Source of the DNA: Alkalimonas mucilaginosa
Lineage (GTDB): Bacteria; Pseudomonadota; Gammaproteobacteria; Enterobacterales; Alteromonadaceae
Reading direction: 5' to 3'
Assembly (NCBI RefSeq): GCF_036327005.1
Contig: NZ_JAUGZK010000007.1
Coordinates: 62,001 to 126,000, forward strand
Length of the DNA stretch: 64,000 nucleotides
In this document: positions 16,475 through 25,340 of the stretch, piece after piece
Position numbering within the stretch: the first letter of the stretch is position 1
Layout: the number at the start of each line of letters is the position of its first letter
Translations under genes and position numbers: made by a program
The notes under the pieces: generated by a model
What the model saw: the letters and a program-made list of their open reading frames with translations, nothing else
Told to the model about the DNA's origin: nothing
The model's database searches: none

Positions 16475-18421
16475 ATGGCATCCATTCGCGCAGAAGTGGC
16501 AGCAGCATTTCGTCCGGCAGGGCCTTTGGCCCGGCAGATCCCAGGCTTTCGTGCCCGCGATGCCCAGTTGCAACTGGCCGATCGCATCGCCCATGCCATT
16601 GAAAAGCAAAGCGTGCTGCTGGCCGAAGCCGGTACCGGTACCGGCAAGACCTTCGCCTATCTGGTGCCGGCGCTGTTATCCGGCCAGAAAGTGCTGATCT
16701 CGACCGGGACCAAGAATCTGCAGGAACAACTGTTTCACCGCGATTTACCCAGCATGACCGCCGCTTTGGCCAGCCCTTTCCAGTTGGCCTTGTTAAAAGG
16801 CCGCGCCAATTATCTGTGCCTGTACCGGCTGGAGCAGCATGTGTCTCATGTGCCGGTGGCCGAGCCGCAGTTGATGCAGGATTTAAGTTTAATCAACAAG
16901 TGGGCAGCCGAAACCCAAACCGGCGATATCGGTGAGCTGACCTACATTGCCGAAGACTCCAAAGCCCTGCCCTATGTCACCAGTACCACCGACAACTGCC
17001 TCGGCAAAGACTGCCCGGTGTACGAAGACTGCCATTTACTGAAAGCCCGGAAAAAGGCCCAGGCCGCCGATCTGGTGGTGGTCAATCACCATTTGTTTTT
17101 TGCTGACTTGGCGATTAAAGACACCGGCTTTGGTGAGCTGCTACCGCAAATGGACGTGTTTGTATTCGATGAAGCGCATCAGTTGCCGGATTTAGCCTGC
17201 GATTACTTTGGCGAGCATGTCTCCAGCCGGCAGTTGCTGGAACTGTGTCGCGACCTGGATCTGGCCTGCAAAACCGAGCTGCGCGATCATCCTCAGCTGC
17301 GCAAAATCACCGACAAAGTTGCGCAGCAAGTGAAAGACTGGCGCTTGCAGTTCCCGGTAGAGCCCGAACGGGGCAATTGGCGTGAGCGCAGTCTGCAACC
17401 GCAGATGCAAAGCATGATGCAGCGTTTAACCGAGAGTATGGAGTTGCTGTATCAGGTACTGAAGGAAAGCCTGGGGCGCAGTGACGCCGTCGATCACTGC
17501 TTTGAGCGGTTGGCGCAAAACCGCAATCGCCTGCAAAAGCTGAACGACACCAGCAAGCCGGATGTCAGTCTTTGGTACGACACCAGCCGCCTGCATCTGA
17601 CCTTGCACCTGACGCCGCTGAGCATTGCGGAAAAATTTCGCGAGGTGGTGTTTGCCGGCCAAAAAAGCTGGGTTTTTACCTCGGCTACGCTCTCGGTTGA
17701 TGGCGGTTTTGCCCATTATCAGCAGCAAATGGGGCTGGAGCAGGCCGATACTCTGCTGCTGGACAGTCCCTTTGATTACCAGCAGCAGGCACTGCTTTGT
17801 GTGCCGCGCTATTTGCCGGAGCCGCATCAGCATCAGGCGATGCAGCAAGCCTTATTGAACACCGCCATACCGCTGATTGAGGCCAATCAGGGCCGCTGTT
17901 TTATGCTCTTTACCAGTCACCGCATGCTGAAGTGGATGGCCGAGGTACTGCCAGAGCAGATTCGCCAGCCGGTGCTGGTGCAGGGCCAAACCAGCAAGCG
18001 GGTGCTGCTGGATAAGTTTGTGCAGCTGGACGATGCGGTGCTGCTTGGTACCAGTAGCTTTTGGGAAGGGGTGGATGTGCGTGGTGATGCGCTGAGTCTG
18101 GTGATTATCGACAAACTGCCCTTCGCCAGTCCGGACGATCCTTTGTTGCAGGCCCGGATGGAAGCCAGCAGCAAGCAGGGCGTGGATCCTTTTGCTGCCG
18201 TGCAACTGCCGCAGGCGGTGATCAGCTTAAAACAGGGCGTAGGGCGTTTGATCCGTGATGTGACCGATCGCGGCGTGCTGGTGATTTGCGACAACCGGCT
18301 GGTGACCCGGCCTTACGGTGAGGTGTTTTTAAAAAGCCTGCCGCCGATGCAGCGAAGCCGCGATCTGACACGGACCTTGCAGTTTATTGCCGACAAAGCC
18401 AGCGCCAGCAAAGACGACTAA
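16475..18421 (+). CDS. yoaA: DinG-family ATP-dependent DNA helicase YoaA
   Basis: An XPD/DinG-like superfamily 2 helicase, 648 residues from the ATG at 16475. That start has TAAGG upstream and matches the E. coli N-terminus in position; a TTG five codons earlier is also open. Motifs: Walker A in EAGTGTGKT, a four-cysteine iron-sulfur cluster region (Cys in YLCLYR, NCLGKDC and EDCHLL), DEAH box in VFDEAHQLPD, then TSATL, TSSFWEGVDVRG and QGVGRLIRD. In E. coli YoaA works with the HolC subunit of DNA polymerase III in repair of stalled forks. As in E. coli the gene lies near tsaB, although fadL has been placed between them here. Confidence 0.95.
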   Translation: MASIRAEVAAAFRPAGPLARQIPGFRARDAQLQLADRIAHAIEKQSVLLAEAGTGTGKTFAYLVPALLSGQKVLISTGTKNLQEQLFHRDLPSMTAALASPFQLALLKGRANYLCLYRLEQHVSHVPVAEPQLMQDLSLINKWAAETQTGDIGELTYIAEDSKALPYVTSTTDNCLGKDCPVYEDCHLLKARKKAQAADLVVVNHHLFFADLAIKDTGFGELLPQMDVFVFDEAHQLPDLACDYFGEHVSSRQLLELCRDLDLACKTELRDHPQLRKITDKVAQQVKDWRLQFPVEPERGNWRERSLQPQMQSMMQRLTESMELLYQVLKESLGRSDAVDHCFERLAQNRNRLQKLNDTSKPDVSLWYDTSRLHLTLHLTPLSIAEKFREVVFAGQKSWVFTSATLSVDGGFAHYQQQMGLEQADTLLLDSPFDYQQQALLCVPRYLPEPHQHQAMQQALLNTAIPLIEANQGRCFMLFTSHRMLKWMAEVLPEQIRQPVLVQGQTSKRVLLDKFVQLDDAVLLGTSSFWEGVDVRGDALSLVIIDKLPFASPDDPLLQARMEASSKQGVDPFAAVQLPQAVISLKQGVGRLIRDVTDRGVLVICDNRLVTRPYGEVFLKSLPPMQRSRDLTRTLQFIADKASASKDD

Positions 18422-18447
18422 CGGGCTATTTTCTCTGATGTAGAGCC

Positions 18448-18476
18448 TGTACTCTAAGGTCTGACCTCTTTATACT
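18448..18476 (+). promoter_or_regulatory. fadL promoter with embedded FadR-like operator
   Basis: TATACT at 18471-18476 is a good -10; a weak -35 (18448-18453) lies 17 bases upstream. The spacer, 18454-18470, contains AAGGTCTGACCTCTT with the perfect core GGTCTGACC. This agrees with the FadR consensus AACTGGTCNGACCAGTT at 10 of 16 informative positions. A bound repressor would cover the space between -35 and -10. Confidence 0.5.
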
Positions 18477-18508
18477 GCCAGCCTTTTGCTGTCGACAAGG
18501 CTGTATCT

Positions 18509-19978
18509 ATGTTGAAAAAGTCCCCGTTTTCCCTGGCTGTGGTCAGTGCGCTGCTGTGTGGTTCGCTGCAGGCTGAAGGTTATAAGTTGTATGAGCAATC
18601 GGTCAGCAGCATGGGCACGGCCTATGCCGGCCGCGGTGCCCAAGTCACCGATGCCAGCCTGGTGTACTCCAACCCGGCGGCCTTAACCCGGTTGCAAGGC
18701 GCTCACTTTGCCGGTGGCATCAGCTTTGTTGGTGCCAGCAGCCGTTACTCGGATGCGCAAGCTTTCAGTGCCAATGGCCAGCCGGTGGCCGGGCGCAGCG
18801 ATGGCAACAACAAGCTGCGTTCCGTGATCCCATTTTTGTTTTACAGCAACCATCTTAACGAGCGGCTGAGCTATGGGCTTGGTCTTTATGTGCCTTTTGG
18901 CATCGGTGCCGAGTACGACGATGATTTTGTCGGCCGTTATTTTGCCACTGAAACCGGCGTGCAGGTGGTGAGCGCTCAAGTCTCGCTGGGTTACCAATTG
19001 ACCACTAACTGGTCGGTGGGCGCTGGTGTTTCGCTGAACCGGGTGAGCGGCGTCTTATCCAAATACAAAGATCACAGTGGCCTGTGCGAGTTAGGGGAAG
19101 CCGCAACCAATACGCTTTTTGGCGCGCCGGTCTACAACGATGCGTATTGCCACAGTCACTATGAGGTAAAAGGAGACGATCTGGCGCCTGGTTTTAGCTT
19201 AGGCCTGCATGGTGAGCCCTGGCAGGGCACCCGATTGGCCCTGATGTACCAATCGGCCATTCGTTTTACCCTGACCGGTGATTCGGTGATCAGCAATACT
19301 CCGATCACAGGTGCCAATGTGCAGGGGCATCCCGGCTATCTGGTGATCGCCCCACAGCTACCGGCCATTGATTTAACTACCGGCAAACTGGCCGCCATGC
19401 CACAGCTGACCGAAGCCAGCCAACTGGATTTAACCACGCCAGCCAGTGTTGCTTTTAGCCTGGATCAACAGTTGACTGAACTGCTATCGCTGCAGTTTAG
19501 CCTGGCCTGGACTGAGTGGAGCCGCTTTCAGAGCATTGATATCATCAGCGCCGACCAAAGCCCGAGCTTATCGCTGAGCACAGAGTTGCCACAAAACCTC
19601 AATGCGCCAGGCTATATTGGTTATATTCCGCAAAAATGGCAAAACAGCTGGTCCGCTGCAGTTGGGTTTAGCTTTCAGGCACAGCCGAACTTGCTGCTCA
19701 AAACCGGCCTGGCCTTTGATCAGAACCCGATCCGGCCCGAGCGCAAAACAGCGCGGATCCCAACCGATGACAGAACCTGGCTGACTCTTGGCGCCAACTG
19801 GCGTTTTTCTGCCAAAAGCAGCCTGGATGTCGCTATTGGCCATATGTGGATGCCCGGCGTTTCGGTCGATGAGTTTGAGTACAATGTGCAGGACCAGCCG
19901 TTGTACCAAAGCCGTTTTCAGGCCAACTACCGCAATAAGGCGCTGTTGATTGGTATGCAGTTCAATCGCAGCTTCTAA
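18509..19978 (+). CDS. fadL: Outer-membrane long-chain fatty acid transporter, FadL/OmpP1 family
   Basis: The 489-residue protein starts with a signal peptide (MLKKSPFSLAVVSALLCGSLQAEG). The mature N-terminus follows the FadL pattern: YEQSVSSMGTAYAGRGAQ, then ASLVYSNPAAL, the hatch-domain signature of this family. The rest is a series of amphipathic strands ending in an aromatic residue (NRSF), as in outer-membrane barrels. FadL proteins let long-chain fatty acids or other hydrophobic compounds cross the outer membrane. A substrate other than fatty acids is possible, but the FadR-like site upstream and fadD nearby favour fatty acids. It lies between yoaA and tsaB. Confidence 0.9.
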   Translation: MLKKSPFSLAVVSALLCGSLQAEGYKLYEQSVSSMGTAYAGRGAQVTDASLVYSNPAALTRLQGAHFAGGISFVGASSRYSDAQAFSANGQPVAGRSDGNNKLRSVIPFLFYSNHLNERLSYGLGLYVPFGIGAEYDDDFVGRYFATETGVQVVSAQVSLGYQLTTNWSVGAGVSLNRVSGVLSKYKDHSGLCELGEAATNTLFGAPVYNDAYCHSHYEVKGDDLAPGFSLGLHGEPWQGTRLALMYQSAIRFTLTGDSVISNTPITGANVQGHPGYLVIAPQLPAIDLTTGKLAAMPQLTEASQLDLTTPASVAFSLDQQLTELLSLQFSLAWTEWSRFQSIDIISADQSPSLSLSTELPQNLNAPGYIGYIPQKWQNSWSAAVGFSFQAQPNLLLKTGLAFDQNPIRPERKTARIPTDDRTWLTLGANWRFSAKSSLDVAIGHMWMPGVSVDEFEYNVQDQPLYQSRFQANYRNKALLIGMQFNRSF

Positions 19979-20053
19979 GGTGCTCTCATGGTATTTTGCT
20001 GCCAGCCAAGGTAAAATCCGCTGTCTTTTTGGCTGTGACCCCTGGAGTATGGC

Positions 20054-20737
20054 GTGAAATTACTGGCCCTGGATACCTCAACCGAAGCGTGCTCTGTGGC
20101 TCTGCTTGATGGCAGTGAGCTGCTTACGCTGGATGAAGTCTGCCCGCAGCAGCACAGCAAGCGGGTGCTGCCAATGGTGCAGCAACTGCTGACCGACAGT
20201 GGCCTTAGTTTAACTCAACTCGATGGCCTGGTGTTTGGCAAAGGCCCTGGCAGTTTTACCGGCGTGCGGATTGGCGTTGGGGTGGCGCAAGGGCTGGCCT
20301 TTGGTGCCGACTTACCGGTCTATGGTGTTTCGACCCTGGTTGCCATGGCGCAGGCTGCTTACCGGAAGTTACAGGCCAGCCAGGTGCTGGCAGCCATTGA
20401 TGCCCGTATGGCCGAAATCTATTTTGGCCACTATCAGTTGGATGCCAATGGCCTGATGCAGCTGCAAGGGCAAGAGCAAGCGATTAAACCGGACCAATTG
20501 GCCCCGCTTGATTCCGATGAGGATTTTACTGCGGTGGGCACCGGCTGGCAGACTTATGCTGAAGTGTTGCAGCAATGGCAAGCAGCGCAAAGCAGCGATA
20601 TTTTGTACCCATCGGCGCAGGATATGCTGCCGCTGGCCCGGCAGGCGTGGGATGCCGGTCACTTTGTGGCAGCAGAGCAGGCTGAGCCGAGCTATGTGCG
20701 GGATACCGTCAGCTGGCAAAAGCTGCCAGGGCGTTAG
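20054..20737 (+). CDS. tsaB: tRNA threonylcarbamoyladenosine biosynthesis protein TsaB
   Basis: TsaB (YeaZ) pairs with TsaD and TsaE to make the t6A modification at position 37 of ANN-decoding tRNAs. Signatures are LALDTSTEACSVALL at the start, then QQHSKRVLP, FGKGPGSFTGVRIG and the segment AAIDARMAEIYFG. The ATPase active site of its TsaD relative is degenerate, as is normal for TsaB. Translation starts at GTG, with CTGGAG seven bases upstream. The length is 227 residues, close to the E. coli protein (231). Confidence 0.95.
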   Translation: MKLLALDTSTEACSVALLDGSELLTLDEVCPQQHSKRVLPMVQQLLTDSGLSLTQLDGLVFGKGPGSFTGVRIGVGVAQGLAFGADLPVYGVSTLVAMAQAAYRKLQASQVLAAIDARMAEIYFGHYQLDANGLMQLQGQEQAIKPDQLAPLDSDEDFTAVGTGWQTYAEVLQQWQAAQSSDILYPSAQDMLPLARQAWDAGHFVAAEQAEPSYVRDTVSWQKLPGR

Positions 20738-20753
20738 TGTTCTTTCTGGTTAC

Positions 20754-20782
20754 TTGGCACTGCCGCCGACACTGGTTATACT
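20754..20782 (+). promoter_or_regulatory. Strong candidate promoter for the 98-aa gene
   Basis: TTGGCA (20754-20759) and TATACT (20777-20782) separated by 17 bases, each 5/6 to consensus. Transcription would start near 20789, 29 bases before the putative TTG start. Confidence 0.6.
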
Positions 20783-20817
20783 TCAGCCAATCATTTATTC
20801 TTTGCTGAGCTACTGCC

Positions 20818-21114
20818 TTGAGTTTTAGTCTGGAAAATAATCTTGCTGCAACAGGCGTTGCCGGGATCTTTCGGGAGACCACGCCACGTCCTGACCGGCC
20901 GCAACAGCCAGCTGTTAACTCGGAACTACCGCAAGGGCAGGGCATCCGCCGCTCTGAAAAAGCACTGGATGCACTGGAGCAAAACCGCAGCCGGCAAAAT
21001 GCCATGCCAGCTGGGGCTCAGGCATCCCAAAAAACTGCACTCTACCAGGATATTGCCAACCAGCAACAACGCTCTGAACTGCAATCCATGCTGGGCATTG
21101 ACCTGTACGCTTAA
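20818..21114 (+). CDS. Small conserved-looking hypothetical protein (98 aa)
   Basis: I cannot name this protein. It starts at TTG with only a weak ribosome binding site. It is hydrophilic: a Pro/Gln-rich N-terminal half (RETTPRPDRPQQPAVNSE) and a helical C-terminal half ending in SELQSMLGIDLYA. Endings of the type LGVDLY(A/V) occur in small uncharacterised gammaproteobacterial proteins, as far as I recall. The well-formed promoter at 20754-20782 supports it being expressed. There is no signal peptide or membrane segment. It sits between tsaB and a short-chain dehydrogenase. Confidence 0.6.
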   Translation: MSFSLENNLAATGVAGIFRETTPRPDRPQQPAVNSELPQGQGIRRSEKALDALEQNRSRQNAMPAGAQASQKTALYQDIANQQQRSELQSMLGIDLYA

Positions 21115-21190
21115 CTTTCCGTTTAAAGCAATCTGATCTTCTTGCTGGTCCCAATCGTAGAATGTTGCATTGCCTTCTATTGGATTGATC

Positions 21191-21928
21191 ATGCCCTGTT
21201 GTTTAATTACTGGTGCCAGTTCCGGCATTGGCCGCCAGCTCGCCCTGGACTACGCCCGGGCCGGCTGGCAGGTGCTGGCAGTCGCCCGCTCAACCGATGC
21301 GCTGGAAACTCTGTCCGCTCAGCATAACGGCATCCGTCCCGTGGTGGCCGATCTGACCAGGGCCGAAGATGTGGCAGCGCTTTGTCAGAGCATCGCCGAA
21401 TCAGGTCAGCCGCTTGATTTGGCGGTTTTAAATGCGGGGACCTGCATTTATGTCGATGCAGCCGACTTGCAGCTGCCAGACTTTGAGCAGACCTTTGCCA
21501 TTAATTTCTTTGCCATTGTCCGGTTAAGCGCGGCCTTGCTGCCTTTGTTGCAGCAATCTGAGCAAGGGCGGCTGGCACTCGTAAGCAGCCTGGCGCACTA
21601 TTTTCCTTTTACCCGTGCCGAAGCCTATGGGGCCAGCAAGGCTGCCGTCAGTTATTTTGCCGACAGTTTGCGAGTTGATTGGGCCGATAAGGGGGTGGCG
21701 GTGACTCTGATAGAGCCTGGCTTTGTCGATACGCCACTGACGCAGAAAAATGACTTTGCCATGCCGTTCTTACTCAGTGTCGACGATGCCAGCCAGCGGA
21801 TGCTGACAGGGCTGAGCAAGGGCAAGCCTCGCATTCGTTTTCCTAAACGCCTGGTCTGGTCGCTGAATTTGCTACGGTTGCTGCCTTACCCGCTGCGGAT
21901 CAGGGTAGCCGGGGGAATGAAACCATGA
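21191..21928 (+). CDS. Short-chain dehydrogenase/reductase
   Basis: A classical SDR of 245 residues, counted from the ATG at 21191 (MPCCLITGASSGIG). A TTG seven codons upstream is open but adds no family sequence. The NAD(P) motif is TGASSGIG, the NAG motif is VLNAGTC, and the active site is Ser in LVSSLAHYF plus YGASKAAVSYF. The substrate cannot be told. The gene overlaps the next (DUF2878) by four bases, and that overlaps the third. In related bacteria a similar SDR is part of an operon with DUF2878, a chalcone-isomerase-like protein, a cyclopropane-fatty-acid synthase-like enzyme and DUF1365/DUF3833, often behind sigma-E/ChrR. Only three of these are here. Confidence 0.88.
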   Translation: MPCCLITGASSGIGRQLALDYARAGWQVLAVARSTDALETLSAQHNGIRPVVADLTRAEDVAALCQSIAESGQPLDLAVLNAGTCIYVDAADLQLPDFEQTFAINFFAIVRLSAALLPLLQQSEQGRLALVSSLAHYFPFTRAEAYGASKAAVSYFADSLRVDWADKGVAVTLIEPGFVDTPLTQKNDFAMPFLLSVDDASQRMLTGLSKGKPRIRFPKRLVWSLNLLRLLPYPLRIRVAGGMKP

Positions 21929-22416
21929 ACTGGCGCGCCGTGATTGGTTTTGAACTTGGTTGGTTGGCACTGGTGTATTTTCAGCATCTGGCGATGCTGC
22001 CGGTGGCCATCTACCTGCTGTGGGCCTGGTGGCGCTTGCCGAGACCCAGGCAGATCCTGGTGTTGCAACTGGCGTTGTTAGGGATAGCTATCGACAGCGT
22101 CTTGGTGTTTACCGGGGTGTTGCAGTTTACTACTACCATCTGGTTGCCGGCCTGGTTTTTGTTACTCTGGTGTTTGTTTGCGCTGGCGGTAGTGGAAGCC
22201 TTTGCTGCCTTGCTCAAACCCCTTTGGCTGGCACCCATCCTTGGAGCTATTGGTGGGCCCCTTTCTTATCTGGGGGGAGCTGTACTAAGTGGTGGTCAGT
22301 TGCTGATGCCGTTGGGCTGGGTTTCCTGGGCTTGCCTGGTACTGATTTGGGCAGGGCTGGCCGCTTATTACGGTTCATTAAATAAGGAGCGATTGCATGC
22401 GCAAAAACTTGCTTAG
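21925..22416 (+). CDS. DUF2878 inner-membrane protein
   Basis: The protein has 163 residues and about five or six hydrophobic segments, with short loops. The segment GAIGGPLSYLGGAVLSGG is the characteristic DUF2878 motif. Its function is unknown. It overlaps the SDR gene by four bases and the next gene by 20 bases, so the three are probably co-translated. In other gammaproteobacteria DUF2878 genes sit in the operon for lipid modification under ChrR/sigma-E control, which suggests a role in membrane lipids. Confidence 0.82.
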   Translation: MNWRAVIGFELGWLALVYFQHLAMLPVAIYLLWAWWRLPRPRQILVLQLALLGIAIDSVLVFTGVLQFTTTIWLPAWFLLLWCLFALAVVEAFAALLKPLWLAPILGAIGGPLSYLGGAVLSGGQLLMPLGWVSWACLVLIWAGLAAYYGSLNKERLHAQKLA

Positions 22417-22897
22417 TGTTGTTCTGCTGGCGTGGCTGTGGCCGGCTGCCGCCATGCCGGATTTGCAACTGGTTGGCGAGGGCAGTTTTCGCTATCTGTT
22501 CTGGCAACTGTACGATGCCCGCCTTAAAACCAGTGATGGTAGTTTCGATGGCTATCACAACAATGCACCGGTGCTGCTGGAGCTGACCTACAAACGCAAC
22601 ATCAGCCGTGACCAGTTTATTGATGCGACGGTGGATCAGTGGCAGCATCTGGGCCACAGCAGCACAGCGCAGCAGCAGGACTGGGCCAATCAGCTGAAAG
22701 GCATCTGGCAGGATGTCGGACGGGGCGATCGTTTGGCCGCTTTGTTGCAACCGGATATGACGGTGGATTTTTTCTTAAACGGCGAAGCGATAGGCAGTGT
22801 GACGGATACCGAGTTTGGCCCCTTGTTTTTTGATATCTGGCTGCACCCGGATACCAGTGCACCAGCGCTGCGCCGCCAACTGCTGGCGGCGCGTTAA
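22397..22897 (+). CDS. Exported chalcone-isomerase-like protein
   Basis: Begins with a signal peptide (MRKNLLSVVLLAWLWPAAAMP). The 145 or so mature residues match the bacterial chalcone-isomerase-like family: GEGSFRYLFWQLYDARL, then APVLLELTYKRNISRDQFID, and near the end FFDIWLHPDTSAPALRRQLL. The plant enzyme's flavonoid substrate is not expected here. The protein probably binds a lipid-like ligand in the periplasm. It is the third gene of the SDR/DUF2878 set and overlaps the upstream gene by 20 bases. It converges with the alkaline phosphatase gene, only four bases away. Confidence 0.78.
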   Translation: MRKNLLSVVLLAWLWPAAAMPDLQLVGEGSFRYLFWQLYDARLKTSDGSFDGYHNNAPVLLELTYKRNISRDQFIDATVDQWQHLGHSSTAQQQDWANQLKGIWQDVGRGDRLAALLQPDMTVDFFLNGEAIGSVTDTEFGPLFFDIWLHPDTSAPALRRQLLAAR

Positions 22898-22901
22898 CCG
22901 G

Positions 22902-24227
22902 TTATTTGGCCGATTGCTGAATAAAGCTCATGATGCGTTTGGCAATATCAATGTTGTCCATAAAGCCGGTGAACTGCTCTGCGCCGGCGCCATAAGCCAT
23001 CACAGGTACATCAGCGGCGGTGTGGCCTGAGGTGGTCCAGCCGGTACGGGTAGCCTGATTAATGTAGCCATTTAAAAGGCTGTACAGCTTGGGTTGATCG
23101 TGTTGCGCTGCAAGTACGGCAGTCAGTTGCTCGTCAGTAAGTGGCAAGCCGGTCCAATGCCGCCATTGATCGGCCAGTTTAGCCGGCTCCAACGCCATCA
23201 GGCGTTCGGTAATTTCCCGAACTGTGTACTGCACACCATAAATTAAATCGGCGCGCCATTCGTAAATGCCATCGGCTGCCAGCGCCAGGCCGCCGGTTTC
23301 ATGATCGGCGGTGATAATCAATAAGGTATCGGGGTTGGCATCAACAAAGGCCTTGGCCGATTGGATGGCAAGTGCAAAATCGTGCATTTCGGCCATGGCA
23401 CAGGCAATGTCATTGGCATGGCCGCACCAGTCGATTTGGCTGCCTTCGACCATCAGCACAAAGCCTTGTGGCTGGCCTGATAACAGCTCCAATGCTTTTT
23501 CGGTCATTACCTGTAAGGGTGCTTCCATCTCCTGGTTTAACACCGAAGGTAGACCACCATCGGCCAGCAATGCCAGCGCGGGTGCTTGCGACAGCTGTGT
23601 CAACTGCTGCCAACTGTCGGCGTACTGGTAGCCTTCGGCCTGAAACTCAGCCACCAGATTGCGATCATCGCGGATAAAGTGCGTCAAACCGCCACCAAGC
23701 ATCACATCCGGCACCAATTGGCCCTCAATACGAATATCAAAGAACTGATCGGCAATGGCATCCATATTACGACGGCTTGGGTTGTGGGCTAAAAACGCCG
23801 CTGGGGTGGCATGGTTGACCTGCGAGCTGGCAACAATGCCGTTGGCTTTACCCAGGCGTTTTGCTTGTTGCATCAGAGTACCAATCGGCAGATGCTGTTG
23901 ATCGACCGAGATAGCCCCATTAAAAGTTTTCACCCCTGTTGCCAGCGCCGTGGCACTGGCAGCGGAATCGGTGACCAGGGTTTGATCGTCTGGCCAGGTG
24001 CTGGAGATGCCGGTCCAGAGCTCATCGTAAATGGTGGGCTTGATTTGTTGCTGTTTGCCTTCGGCCAGAAAATAGCGGTAGGCGGTTAGATAATTGGCAC
24101 CCATGCCATCACCAATCATAAAAATAATATTGTTGGGCGCTGCCTGCTCTGAAGGCGTTGGGGCTGGGGTTTGGGCGCAGGCACTCAGTAAGGCGATGGC
24201 CGCGAGCGGAAGGGTGAAGCGATACAT
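22902..24227 (-). CDS. Alkaline phosphatase, lipoprotein
   Basis: A PhoA-type alkaline phosphatase of 441 residues, counted from the ATG at 24227. That start has AGGA upstream and begins a lipoprotein signal peptide ending in the lipobox LSAC. Metal-site residues are visible in FMIGDGMG, TDSAASATALATG (the nucleophile Ser), MVEGSQIDWCGHAND, IITADHETGG and, at the end, SGHTAADVPVMAYG. The enzyme should hydrolyse phosphate esters in the periplasm, held to a membrane. It stands alone. I looked for a Pho box upstream and did not find a convincing one. Confidence 0.93.
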   Translation of the reverse strand: MYRFTLPLAAIALLSACAQTPAPTPSEQAAPNNIIFMIGDGMGANYLTAYRYFLAEGKQQQIKPTIYDELWTGISSTWPDDQTLVTDSAASATALATGVKTFNGAISVDQQHLPIGTLMQQAKRLGKANGIVASSQVNHATPAAFLAHNPSRRNMDAIADQFFDIRIEGQLVPDVMLGGGLTHFIRDDRNLVAEFQAEGYQYADSWQQLTQLSQAPALALLADGGLPSVLNQEMEAPLQVMTEKALELLSGQPQGFVLMVEGSQIDWCGHANDIACAMAEMHDFALAIQSAKAFVDANPDTLLIITADHETGGLALAADGIYEWRADLIYGVQYTVREITERLMALEPAKLADQWRHWTGLPLTDEQLTAVLAAQHDQPKLYSLLNGYINQATRTGWTTSGHTAADVPVMAYGAGAEQFTGFMDNIDIAKRIMSFIQQSAK

Positions 24228-24449
24228 AATGATTCCTGTCAGAAGACACAATGTGTTCAGTGTACAGAATTGTGGGCTATTCGACAAAAACATCGGCTAA
24301 ACCCCACTTTTGTTGCGATAGTCAGAAAAAATGCAGTGATGTGCTGTATAAAAGTTGGACAGCCTGAACTTTCATGGCATGCTGTACTCAGATGATTTGT
24401 AAGAGTTTGTAATCACCATTTGATTTGAATGCAAGTCGATGAGGTTTGT

Positions 24450-25340
24450 ATGACGCTACCAACAAAAATAATTCAAGCGTGCCTGCTTTGTTGTGCCTGC
24501 TTGCTGCTGCCACTTAAGGCTGAAATAGCGGCAGAGCAACAATCTTTCTACGAGCAACTTCGCTACTATGCTGAGCATCCGCTTCGCTCTGATGAACACA
24601 AAGCCCGAAACCCTCACCGTAACCCAGTGGACACGCTGCTGTTTTTTGATGTTGAGCCACAGCATCAGGTGTTGGAAATTTGGCCTGCTCGTGGTTGGTA
24701 TACCGAGATCCTGGCGCCTTATTTAACAGAGCAGGGGCAATTGACCATCGCGCATCACCGCCAGTTGCAATTAGATGCGGATAACGAACGGCAACGCTTC
24801 TGGGCTCGTATCAGTCGCCAGTTGTCCGATCGCATCCAGCAACAGCCAGAACATTTTGGGGCCGTGAAGCAACTGGCGTTTGATCCGCCGGAACTGCTGC
24901 AACTTGGGCAAGAAGGACAGTACGACAGGGTACTGAGTTTTCGCAATGCGCATATCTGGGATCAGAACGGTACCTTGTTGCAGAGTCTGCAGGAGTTTTT
25001 CCGGGTGTTGAAACCAGGTGGTATCCTTGGCATGGTGGAGCACCGGGCCAGCCGGATATCCGATATTAGCAGCTTTGCCGGTGAAGGCTACCTGGATGAG
25101 GCCTACATTATTATGGTCGCTGAAGTTGCCGGCTTTGAGCTGCTGGATCGCAGTGAAATCAATGCCAATCCGCTGGATAGCCGTGATCATCCTCGTGGTG
25201 TCTACAGCTTACCGCCCACCCTAGCATCAGGCTCTGAAGATCGCGAGCGTTTTTTGGCCATTGGTGAAAGTGACCGTATGACATTAAAATTTATCAAACC
25301 AGAGTATGCTTCGCCCCCTCCTTATGCAGTACAGCCATAA
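24450..25340 (+). CDS. Exported SAM-dependent methyltransferase-like protein (COG4798 type)
   Basis: The ATG at 24450 has GAGG upstream and starts a signal peptide (KIIQACLLCCACLLLPLKAE); an ATG seven codons earlier (24429) is less likely. The remainder is a Rossmann-type methyltransferase: VLEIWPARGWYTEILAPYL is motif I, AFDPPELL is near motif II, and FFRVLKPGGILGMVEHR is the post-motif segment. A methyltransferase with a signal peptide is unusual, since SAM is cytoplasmic, but the COG4798 family as I recall it is predicted to be exported. In motif I, WPARGWY replaces the more usual (P/S)GGGWY. The substrate is unknown. It overlaps the next gene by 35 bases. Confidence 0.75.
   Translation: MTLPTKIIQACLLCCACLLLPLKAEIAAEQQSFYEQLRYYAEHPLRSDEHKARNPHRNPVDTLLFFDVEPQHQVLEIWPARGWYTEILAPYLTEQGQLTIAHHRQLQLDADNERQRFWARISRQLSDRIQQQPEHFGAVKQLAFDPPELLQLGQEGQYDRVLSFRNAHIWDQNGTLLQSLQEFFRVLKPGGILGMVEHRASRISDISSFAGEGYLDEAYIIMVAEVAGFELLDRSEINANPLDSRDHPRGVYSLPPTLASGSEDRERFLAIGESDRMTLKFIKPEYASPPPYAVQP

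Noticed and set aside
24228..24449. Pho box at the alkaline phosphatase gene
   Set aside because: No pair of CTGTCAT-like repeats at the right spacing; only an ACACAATGTGT palindrome of unclear meaning.
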